NCBI RefSeq assembly: GCF_013035425.1
Contig: NZ_WQHX01000015.1
Location: 1-40,614 of the forward strand
Source: Ruegeria arenilitoris
GTDB lineage: Bacteria > Pseudomonadota > Alphaproteobacteria > Rhodobacterales > Rhodobacteraceae
Direction: 5' to 3'
DNA length: 40,614 nt
In this document: positions 34,601 through 40,614 of the stretch, one piece after another
Numbering within the stretch: position 1 is the stretch's first letter
Layout of the letters: the number at the start of each line of letters is the position of its first letter
Notes under the pieces: generated by a model
The model's input: only the letters and a program-made list of their open reading frames with translations
Databases searched by the model: none
Told to the model about the DNA's origin: nothing
Made by a program: the position numbers and the translations under genes

Positions 34601-34757
34601 CCCGAAGTAACTTCTTGCGGTGCCCGAGAGGCATTTTAAGCAAGCGCAAATCTTCATCGCTAATATCCCGGAGTGTTTCGAGCTCCACAGCCTCATCTCT
34701 GAAAACATCGATATAATCTTCGAGTCCAATCTCCTTCAGAAATTGGTCGATCGACAT
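31614..34757 (-). CDS. SAM-cyclase-AAA-TPR signalling protein
   Basis: This protein of 1047 residues starts at ATG 34757 (a GTG at 34781 is possible). Domains run: SAM domain (1-55, QFLKEIGLEDYIDVFRDEAV), class III cyclase (70-245, metal Asp80 in LISDLVDST, Lys120 and Asp124 in AKYLGDGLMA), an ATPase of the AAA/STAND type (Walker A GEPGIGKSR near 298-306, Walker B CLIFEDAHWSD), then helical TPR-like repeats to the end. At the place of the catalytic Asn (family pattern PNLAARL) the protein has PIVASRL, so Ile198 replaces Asn. It may be a sensor or inactive cyclase rather than a strong enzyme. It is transcribed alone and convergent to the receiver-cyclase. Confidence 0.88.
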   Translation of the reverse strand: MSIDQFLKEIGLEDYIDVFRDEAVELETLRDISDEDLRLLKMPLGHRKKLLRAATEFAHIESTRTDDKPENRRVTVLISDLVDSTRLIQTMSAEDLRDLLASFHMASAQAIERQGGHVAKYLGDGLMAYFGYPNAHEDDALRAVEAALALRHAASSIPLPEGDVLQVRIGIHTGRVVAGEMGAGRTREKLSIVGEAPIVASRLEQLAEADEIYVSGAVRLLVEGFVNTEAIGEQKLKGIDHPLRVFRVLGRTNAKSRIEARSERGLTKIVGRGAEIALLQSRWKNVCEGEGQTILLSGEPGIGKSRLAAHLHDRLMRSNSASVITQCSEQHSTSALYPFITLLETTAGVLDNDSKKTRLSKLSGHVASLLGSEAAKSVEDYLSIEETPMGNGQPTQKRRDFIATLLDWLCQAAKNGNSCLIFEDAHWSDPSSLKLLTQLIARTRQLPMLVAVTARPGFDPEWVRQQNVTAISLNRLGRRASREIVRQKLLGKPSYLDRAEEIVTRAEGVPLFLEEFCRALQDKGEGNGISTIPETLDESLSTRLDGLGQAKRLAQVGAMLGRRVPRDLLANVLNADHANIDQLLSKLVEAAIFAREDHGGYVEYTFTHALVQDAAFASLLKRERANLHSKIADALIDLSGDSRFPDEAIARHLFEAKRFDEAVHLWFRAGRLMQQRSADHEAIKHFREALAALKLLPLSDERDRREHELVMALAPLILVVNGWSASETYEIYAKARALCEKLHDRRGLLPVNYGEYLIHVSRAEYVTALALARELLALAEELEDEAGLLQGHRVVAWCSLYLGRLAEADTHAQKLLAMYDRDRHQKVALDYGYDPRVAGLSILAIVSSLRGENEVAERLGVEALEHARKIGHASSLAYALMFACAMSAAMRADAETAKRYGKHLKSLAEEQESELWSAYADVILGWSGQEGSDFVRGAIHRLSLTARNPWLPFFQTLCAELLMSEGEQSTAQDLLHDALSFVERSQERNWEPEIYRLLANTVSGTNADHQAKKRDWLRHAVQAATRSGAKALERRARRDLSENTTEC

Positions 34758-34859
34758 GCCGATGTGTTTGGTAGGTCCCACCCCTCCAGACTAGCAGGCA
34801 TAAAAAAGATTGTCGCGAATTGTATTTTTAAGTGTCTTCTTTGTCCGAAACTCTGCTGT

Positions 34860-34998
34860 TCAGAAGGTTTCGACGAATGTCTGGTGCTGGTAAATGCAGA
34901 CCTTCAGGCGAAATTTCTCGGAATGACCACCAACAATGACCGCTATCCGTTCCTAAGCCGTGTTCTGACGAAAAGTCTCAGATGACTGCCTTGAGCCC
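34860..34998 (+). repeat. Dispersed intergenic repeat, copy A
   Basis: The segment 34893-34998 matches 36723-36828 base for base except about 6 differences in 106, with no gaps. The conserved core includes ACCTTCAGGCG, GAATGACCACC, CAACAATGACCGCTATCCGT and ends in CTGCCTTGAGCCC. Weaker similarity extends about 30 bp upstream. It lies downstream of the sulfatase gene's 3' end. Confidence 0.88.
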
Positions 34999-35110
34999 GA
35001 AGCGGTCGGTCCGATCGAGCTCCGTGAACGACAGCCTAGCGCGGATAGTGGACGTTTAGATTAGGTGCCGCAAATGGCGACGCGAACCCATTGCAGCTTC
35101 TTTCTAGCAT

Positions 35111-36538
35111 TCAGTCTGGTGTGTATGGGTCCGGCGTACCTGCGGGGATCGGCGGCTCTATCTGAAGAGAAGCGGTATGCTCGGCAAGTATTTCACCCAT
35201 AGGCCAGCGAACCCAGAAATGCCCGGCTGTATCCGGAGTGAGGGGATACTCTTCCTTGGGATCGTTGTAGAGATTGAAGAACCGCGGAAAGTCGTAGGTT
35301 AGGAGCGCATCTGTTCCGCGCGCGACCTCATGAAACATCATCTTCCAATTTCGCCATTTCACGCCGAACAGGCGCGCTCCAACATAGACAATAAACCCGT
35401 CTCTCGCCGAACTTTCCGTCTGACCGGTGAAGAAAGCGGATTGGTCGATACTGTCGATCACGCGGTCGTCCGGCAATGTCGCTCCTGACCAGGTCGCCAG
35501 CGTCGCGTAAAGGTCAAGCGCGTGGACGATCTCATTGGAGACGGCCCCGGTCGGAACCTTCCCCGGCCATCGGATGATGAAGGGCACACGCAGTGAACCT
35601 TCAAGGCCGGTAAAGTAGGATCCCCGCCACGGCCCGCCCCAGCCGTGATGCCCAGGGAGCATCTCGGGGCCATTGTCGGAAGTGAAGATGAACACGGTCT
35701 CTTGCGAAATTCCCAGATCATCAATCGCGTCAAGCAACTGCCCGGTGTAGGCGTCGATCTGCATGAGGACATCGCCCCAGTTTCCGTTGCCGCTCTCGCC
35801 GTCAAACTCAGCGCTCGGCGTTACCGGCATGTGAGTCTGAGTGTACGGAAGAAACAGAAAGAACGGATCTCCTGCCGCTACGCTACTGCGCATGAAATCG
35901 ATGCCACGGCTGGTCAGCTCACCGTCGATTTCACGCCGTTCCTCAAGATCGTAGACACGGAGCTTCTCCGGGCGCGCGCCTTTTCGTCCCTCGTAAATGT
36001 ATTCAGGTACCAGATAGTCGCTAAGGCCTTCTGGAACCGTCTCATCAAACTGCGGCTGACCGGGCCATAGGGATTCATCTGTCGAGTTCGGTATCCCGTA
36101 CCATTCGTCAAAACCCTGATCGGTCGGGAACCGCCCTTCGGTATGACCAAGGTGCCACTTGCCGAACATCCCGGTTCGGTACCCGGCGTCCGAAAGCATT
36201 TCAGCCAGCGTGTATTCCCATTGGGTCAGCCCGTAGAGGCCAGTTGTGATTGGGACGCTCTCATTGCCTGACCGTATTGCGTAGCGACCCGTCATGAGGG
36301 CAGAACGCGAAGGTGTGCACTGCACCTCAACATTGAAGTTCAAAAGCCGCATTCCCTCTGCAGCCAGTGCGTCGATCCGCTCAGTGGGTCCGCCTCTGAG
36401 TATGCCACCACCGTAAACGCCCAGCTCACCGTAGCCGAAATTATCCATGAAGATCAGAACGATGTTAGGTCGTTCCTGAGCTGTCGAAGATGTTCCCGCA
36501 AAGATCGCGAATATGAGTGCGATTACGATGCTGCGCAT
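35111..36538 (-). CDS. Exported type I sulfatase
   Basis: This 475-residue enzyme has a signal peptide (residues 1-20, ending STAQ) and then NIVLIFMDNFGYGELGVYGG. The formylglycine motif is Cys74 in QCTPSRSALMTGR (C-x-P-S-R), which maturase converts to the catalytic aldehyde hydrate. Additional family motifs are GKWHLG, the H-x-P-V segment (TQTHMPVTP) and FTSDNGPE, which bears metal ligands. The first metal pair is Asp32-Asn33 rather than the common Asp-Asp. It should release sulfate from an organic sulfate ester in the periplasm. It is monocistronic and bracketed by two copies of a dispersed repeat. No maturase gene lies in this window. Confidence 0.93.
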   Translation of the reverse strand: MRSIVIALIFAIFAGTSSTAQERPNIVLIFMDNFGYGELGVYGGGILRGGPTERIDALAAEGMRLLNFNVEVQCTPSRSALMTGRYAIRSGNESVPITTGLYGLTQWEYTLAEMLSDAGYRTGMFGKWHLGHTEGRFPTDQGFDEWYGIPNSTDESLWPGQPQFDETVPEGLSDYLVPEYIYEGRKGARPEKLRVYDLEERREIDGELTSRGIDFMRSSVAAGDPFFLFLPYTQTHMPVTPSAEFDGESGNGNWGDVLMQIDAYTGQLLDAIDDLGISQETVFIFTSDNGPEMLPGHHGWGGPWRGSYFTGLEGSLRVPFIIRWPGKVPTGAVSNEIVHALDLYATLATWSGATLPDDRVIDSIDQSAFFTGQTESSARDGFIVYVGARLFGVKWRNWKMMFHEVARGTDALLTYDFPRFFNLYNDPKEEYPLTPDTAGHFWVRWPMGEILAEHTASLQIEPPIPAGTPDPYTPD

Positions 36539-37137
36539 GGCTGACCTCCGGCGAACGATCTTTTGCGATTAGAGCATATCGGAGATCAAAATCAAAACAT
36601 GAAAGGTGAACTTGTCCGCGAGATAGTCGCCAAGAAGCGCCGCGGCCAACGCATGGATTGAGCGTCCGCTTTGTCCGCATACCGGTCGTTCAGCAGACTT
36701 CAGCGAACGTCCGCTGTCGTTCAATGCAGACCTTCAGGCGAAAATTCTCGGAATGACCACCAACAATGACCGCTATCCGTTCCTAAGCCGTCATCTGACT
36801 GAAAGACTCAGATGACTGCCTTGAGCCCACTTTGACCGATGCTGCGCGAAGCTCTAATCACAGCAATACGAAGAAAGCTGACTTTGCAAAGTTGCCGTTC
36901 AAAGTTTCGCTTGCCTAACCTGACCGACCCAGATGGTCGGAGGCGCTTCGTGGAAGTGCGGCACTTTAAATTGTTGGCCTATTTGAGGTAGATTTGGGTG
37001 CGGAGCATTGTTGGGCTACGCCAGCCGACATAAACGCCGGGGAATAAGGGCAATACGAAATCCAATTATCCAGATGACAATTGGCGAACTATTGGTCGAC
37101 TAATCTCATTGTCCGAGCAAAACCTGCCAGGCGAGCG
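36539..37137. other. Intergenic region with repeat copy B
   Basis: This 600-bp gap lies upstream of the sulfatase and downstream of the proline-rich protein. It contains repeat copy B, and a hairpin-rich GTCCGCTTTGTCCGC segment near 36663. No coding frame looks real. The sulfatase promoter should lie close to 36560. Confidence 0.6.
36690..36891 (+). repeat. Dispersed intergenic repeat, copy B
   Basis: Its 36723-36828 part is about 94% identical to 34893-34998 and in the same orientation. The tail 36790-36891 aligns with the diverged copy at 2286-2387. It is therefore the longest of the three copies seen. No terminal inverted repeats or target duplications are evident. Confidence 0.88.
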
Positions 37138-38250
37138 TCAGCGCTGCTTTCGCTTGACCGAAATAATGCAACCAGAGTGTTTTGGATGCCGAGCAGGTAC
37201 ATCCCGTGCCATTGCGTCCACGTTTCCGAGGTGCCGCAACGCCCCGTTGTTCAGCAACACGCCTCGCCCAGCGTCATACCGGCGCTGTCCAAATCCGCTG
37301 GCAACGCATTCCCAGTTTTCCTTGGCCGCTGCGTTGCGGAACCTCGGCAAGTCGTGCGGGTCATGTCGTCCAGGTGTTGCTGCCACATGGTCGTGTTTCT
37401 TTGAATTGCTTTGGTGGGTTAAATGGTGAGTCACTTTTGTTGCGCCAGGTTGCTGAACAGTACCGGTTGTTGGCCTCGGCCTTGGGCGCATGATTGTTAC
37501 GACACCTTGTGGGTTCTGATGTCCTGGGACGGCTACATGAGTTGCCGTGGGTCTTGGTGTCAACTGTGGAACCTGACCAGGAACCGCTATGGGAACCTGA
37601 TTAGGAGTTGCAGTCGGTACAAGCGGTGGCACAGCAGTTTGGCCGGTAGGCTGAGGCGGGATCTGACCAGGAACGGCGACTGGTATTTGGTTGGGTGTCG
37701 CTGTTGGCACAAGGGGCGGCACATTAGGCTGAGGCGGAACCTGGCCAGGGACAGCTATCGGAACTTGATTAGGAGTAGCAGTCGAAACTTGCGGCGGCAC
37801 AGTAGTAGGCCCGGTGGCCAATGGCGGAACCTGATTGGGAACAGCTGTCGGAACCCGGTTTGGTGTCGGATTTGGCACCAAAGGCGGAGCTAGGGTCGGC
37901 GCTACGACGGGTGTTGGAACTTGACCCGGAACCGCTATTGGAGTTGCGATAGGAACCCGACCGGGAATTGCATTCGGGACCGCACCCGGCGCAAGGACCG
38001 GAACAGCAACGGACGTGGGCGTTTGCGGCGTTCCCTGAGGTGGCAATTGATTTGCCACTGGCTGCGTTGGACCGGTAACTTGATTGCCTGCCCCTTGCCC
38101 ACCGGCCTGCCCGCATCCTTGGCTCGACTGGTGTGGATTACCAACGCCACGGCACCACCCGTAATGATTTCCGCCGGCAACGACTTGCGTAGCGGCCAGT
38201 TCTGCAAACAAACAAGTTGCAGTAAGTAAAGCAATGCGGTTCCGTTTCAT
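37138..38250 (-). CDS. Exported proline-rich repeat protein, TpsB neighbour
   Basis: This 370-residue protein has a signal peptide ending near QVVAGG. A Cys-containing mature N-terminus (YGWCRGVGNPHQSSQGCG) is followed by about 190 residues of degenerate repeats of the type VPTATPNQVPIAVPGQ, rich in Pro, Val, Thr and Gln. A short basic-His stretch leads to a C-terminal domain with two Cys (ENWECVASGFG and SGCIISVKRK). It lies 7 bp after the TpsB-type transporter gene, so the two are translated together. It lacks the haemagglutination-type TPS domain. It could be the exported substrate, or a periplasmic accessory. No family is recognised. Confidence 0.75.
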   Translation of the reverse strand: MKRNRIALLTATCLFAELAATQVVAGGNHYGWCRGVGNPHQSSQGCGQAGGQGAGNQVTGPTQPVANQLPPQGTPQTPTSVAVPVLAPGAVPNAIPGRVPIATPIAVPGQVPTPVVAPTLAPPLVPNPTPNRVPTAVPNQVPPLATGPTTVPPQVSTATPNQVPIAVPGQVPPQPNVPPLVPTATPNQIPVAVPGQIPPQPTGQTAVPPLVPTATPNQVPIAVPGQVPQLTPRPTATHVAVPGHQNPQGVVTIMRPRPRPTTGTVQQPGATKVTHHLTHQSNSKKHDHVAATPGRHDPHDLPRFRNAAAKENWECVASGFGQRRYDAGRGVLLNNGALRHLGNVDAMARDVPARHPKHSGCIISVKRKQR

Positions 38251-38257
38251 AACATCC

Positions 38258-39802
38258 TCACCAACTTGTTGTCAGAGCAAGATACGCGCCAGGATCGCCA
38301 GAGTCAGTCAACGGACCGTCTCTCAAAGGGACACCAACGTATCCGGACAGGAATAGGTTTTGCTTAAACTCGATGTCCAAACCCAGACCTGTCGATGCCA
38401 GTGTAGCATTATCAACTTCAAAACTCGCTGGGTCATTGTTCGAGATGTAACCCACGTCGAAAAAGGCAAAGGGCGTTAAGCGATGTATGCTCTGGGAACT
38501 GGGGAAGTAGGAATGAGACAATTCGAAAATCGCGGAAATCCCGGAATCACCATCCACTTCGTCAAAACGATATCCGCGCAAAGCATAACGATCACCAAGG
38601 AAGTACTCTTCGACTGAGGGCAGCCGGTCTGTTGTGTACTGCCCCCAGATCTCGGTTCGCCAAGCTGTGTTGGGAGACAAGCCCGTTAGCGGGCTTTCGT
38701 ATCCGACGCCGCCTCGTAGATGCCAGAACGAAGAGTCCCCGTCGTCAAAATTCGCGTCTGTCGTGTCGTTGTCATTGTCACCAAAAGATAAGGTTAGCCC
38801 CGCTTCCAGAGCTTGTCCCTTTGGATAGTTTTGCCCGTAAAGATATGTAAGGCCAACGACACTCGCGTCACTGGATAGTGGAACGCCACCACTGACTGAA
38901 TCCGCTTTTGAAAGGCGATAGTCCAGCAGAAGATATCCATAACGGGCCACATCGCGGATCACGGGGTAACCCAACGCGACGGTGAAGTTCTCGCCATCAA
39001 TATCCGTTCTTGCAAAGTCCCCTGAGAGGTCACGTTTTGCGTTTATGTTCCCGTAGAAGATCTCACCGTACAGACCATTGCTGTTCAGCGGCGTGCGATA
39101 GGTAAGAGCGCCCCATAAAGAGTGTTCATCGTCTTTGTCCCAATTGTAATTGCCTGATCCCTCGAATCGCAGCAAATCTCCGACGGTCAGCGTTGAATAA
39201 AACTCTTGTACGACATAGAAGCTGAGCGCTTCTCCAAGCTCACGCGGAGGGTTGTCGAGTGTCGCACTACCGGCTTGTTTTCGCAGTGGCTCTCCCAATA
39301 CTCTCAGCCGAGCACCAGCCTGATCCGGGTAATCAAGTTCGGTCGACAATTCCAGGTCAGGTATGTCCTCGGCCAGCATCACTGCCCGCTCAAATCGTTT
39401 CAGCGTTATGGGATAGGAGGTGGTGAGGGGTTGGAAAATCTTCTCTAGTGTTTGAAACGTGCGAGTATCCACGCCTTCAATTTCGATGGTTTGAATCCGC
39501 CCTTCATCAACAATTATGCTCTGCCCATCGGGGCCAGGCCAGGCCTCAGCCAAGAAGTAACCGTCTTCTCGGTAGATCTGCGTGATCGTTGATGCGACAT
39601 CCACTGCTGTGATGCGCCCTGACCGATCAAAGGCCAACTGACCGGCAAACGTTAACAGCTCATCCGTATCATATACCGTTACGCCGCTGACAGAGTGCTG
39701 TGATGCGATGTCCCAGGTTTGGGCAATGCTGTATTTTGGAACTGCAACAAAGGCCACTAAAGTGCAAATGATCGCAATTACAACCGAATTGGATACGGGC
39801 AT
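38258..39802 (-). CDS. TpsB/FhaC/ShlB-type outer-membrane transporter
   Basis: This 514-residue protein has a signal peptide (ends SIAQ), one or two POTRA-like domains (about 30-180, with DEGRIQTIEIEGVDT and LERAVMLAEDIPDL-like segments), and a 16-strand-type barrel. The LRGYRFDEVDGD motif near residue 410 is the conserved L-R-G-Y loop of Omp85-superfamily transporters that export proteins across the outer membrane. The protein ends ALTTSW with an aromatic terminal residue. The exported partner would be expected nearby; the only candidate is the proline-rich protein immediately downstream. A palindrome lies upstream at 39854-39871. Confidence 0.9.
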   Translation of the reverse strand: MPVSNSVVIAIICTLVAFVAVPKYSIAQTWDIASQHSVSGVTVYDTDELLTFAGQLAFDRSGRITAVDVASTITQIYREDGYFLAEAWPGPDGQSIIVDEGRIQTIEIEGVDTRTFQTLEKIFQPLTTSYPITLKRFERAVMLAEDIPDLELSTELDYPDQAGARLRVLGEPLRKQAGSATLDNPPRELGEALSFYVVQEFYSTLTVGDLLRFEGSGNYNWDKDDEHSLWGALTYRTPLNSNGLYGEIFYGNINAKRDLSGDFARTDIDGENFTVALGYPVIRDVARYGYLLLDYRLSKADSVSGGVPLSSDASVVGLTYLYGQNYPKGQALEAGLTLSFGDNDNDTTDANFDDGDSSFWHLRGGVGYESPLTGLSPNTAWRTEIWGQYTTDRLPSVEEYFLGDRYALRGYRFDEVDGDSGISAIFELSHSYFPSSQSIHRLTPFAFFDVGYISNNDPASFEVDNATLASTGLGLDIEFKQNLFLSGYVGVPLRDGPLTDSGDPGAYLALTTSW

Positions 39803-39853
39803 TATCGATAACCTTAAGGTGACTGAGCATGTTGAAGCCCAATGTTATTACGT

Positions 39854-39871
39854 GGTTCGCATGTGTGAACC
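39854..39871. promoter_or_regulatory. 18-bp palindrome upstream of TpsB-type gene
   Basis: GGTTCGCATGTGTGAACC is palindromic at 7 of 8 arm positions with a 2-bp centre. It lies 52 bp upstream of the transporter start and could be a binding site for a dimeric regulator. A perfect 10-bp palindrome, TATTCGAATA, follows at 39878-39887. Confidence 0.35.
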
Positions 39872-40021
39872 TGACGCTATTCGAATATATTGATGGGTGA
39901 TGTTTTTTAGAAACATATCGAAAAGAGCGCAGATTTACTTGATATGCTGCACATAAGACGGCACTCATTTACACAACCCCGCTTTTCAACCACGTAGAGT
40001 AGAGAACTCGTAGGACAGTCC

Positions 40022-40614
40022 TCACAACTCCGGTTGCTCAAAAACATAGAGCCGCGATTTCTTGGCATCGTCCGTCAGGATATAGAGAAGCCCTCTGGTC
40101 TCATCGAGAGCGATCCCTTCGGGATGCTTAACTTCTTTTTGTTTTCCATCTTCTGTGAACGTCAAACTGATAAACTTTACTGACTTGGATTTTGGATTGT
40201 AGACGAAGATCTGACGGCTTTTGTCACTCACAATCCAAAGAGAACGTGAGGACCGGGACCATGCCAGGCCGCTCAAATCCAGTTCATCGTCCCCTACGCG
40301 ATCAGACATAAAACCAGACTCGCGATCCAAAGGGATGATCTCAACAATTTCGTCTAGCTCTGGTGATACGACCATTAACAACCTTGGTTGTCCTTCAATG
40401 CCAATGAAGACCCGCCCGGATTCCGGGTCGACGGCGATGCCCTCAGGTCCCTTGTTCAATGGATTGCCGACGAGCATCTCAGCGGCGTCCGAGTAGCCTT
40501 TGAGAGATGTGAGAGGGATTGTAGTTAGTTGAATGGGGTTGGTTGGGTGAACGACTAGAATTGATCGATCAGTTTCCTGAAGCACCAAAACAGACCCATC
40601 TTTTCGCGATGCGA
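40022..40614 (-). CDS. SdiA-regulated-type propeller protein, partial
   Basis: This gene runs off the right edge of the window; the visible C-terminal 196 residues are in frame to base 40614. The pattern GPEGIAVDPESGRVFIGIEG, then LSGLAWSRSSRSLWIVSDKS and HPEGIALDETRGLLYILTDD, is the repeated blade motif of SdiA-regulated or esterase-like phytase beta-propeller proteins. These are mostly exported or periplasmic, but the N-terminus is not seen. It lies 219 bp upstream of the transporter gene on the same strand; a shared transcript is possible. Function is not established. Confidence 0.75.
   Translation of the reverse strand, partial: ASRKDGSVLVLQETDRSILVVHPTNPIQLTTIPLTSLKGYSDAAEMLVGNPLNKGPEGIAVDPESGRVFIGIEGQPRLLMVVSPELDEIVEIIPLDRESGFMSDRVGDDELDLSGLAWSRSSRSLWIVSDKSRQIFVYNPKSKSVKFISLTFTEDGKQKEVKHPEGIALDETRGLLYILTDDAKKSRLYVFEQPEL

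Noticed and set aside
37423..37893. 156-codon plus frame rich in Arg, Trp and Ser
   Set aside because: It is the antisense shadow of the proline-rich repeats, whose codons give long open frames on both strands.

Overview
The window reads like the chromosome of a marine alphaproteobacterium of the Roseobacter/Rhodobacteraceae type. This rests on gene content and style: a secreted ureohydrolase, AsmA, DUF3299, a MetA-type barrel, a GAP-family protein, a DivK-like regulator, several class III cyclases with TPR or AAA modules, and short dispersed intergenic sequences. No rRNA, tRNA, CRISPR array or replication origin was seen. Assignments come from reading motifs only; no database search was run.

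Layout. 1-5.8 kb: an overlapping minus-strand pair (DUF3299 protein and exported agmatinase-like enzyme), a small exported protein and a 914-residue AsmA-family protein. 5.8-20 kb: a segment bracketed by two same-orientation copies of one IS6-family element, a 141-bp internally deleted derivative at 6059-6199 and an 818-bp complete copy at 19212-20029. Between them lie an AraC regulator, an ADP-ribosyltransferase-like protein, two outer-membrane barrels, a GAP-family membrane protein, an exported amidohydrolase, an MscS channel, a TPR regulator and several unknowns. 20-25.3 kb: a low-density zone with a sulfotransferase, a YrbL-like protein, an outer-membrane barrel, an IS5-type transposase remnant, a structured possible ncRNA with its own terminator, and a run of very small membrane proteins. 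25.3-31.5 kb: a decayed HAMP-adenylate cyclase, an ankyrin-cytochrome c fusion protein, an epimerase pseudogene, and an intact tight operon of histidine kinase, single-domain receiver and receiver-cyclase. 31.6-34.8 kb: a SAM-cyclase-AAA-TPR giant. 35-36.9 kb: a sulfatase bracketed by two direct copies of a 106-bp (or longer) intergenic repeat. 37.1-40.6 kb: a TpsB-type outer-membrane transporter with a proline-rich exported protein 7 bp downstream, then a SdiA-regulated-type propeller protein cut by the window edge.

Themes. The window is rich in envelope and exported proteins and in nucleotide-cyclase signalling (three class III cyclase domains, one in a pseudogene and one lacking a catalytic Asn). 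Decay is common: at least four pseudogenes, two IS relics and a likely frameshift in a small membrane protein. The most novel candidates are the TpsB plus proline-rich protein pair, the ankyrin-cytochrome c protein, the ART-like protein, the structured minus-strand RNA and the small-membrane-protein string.
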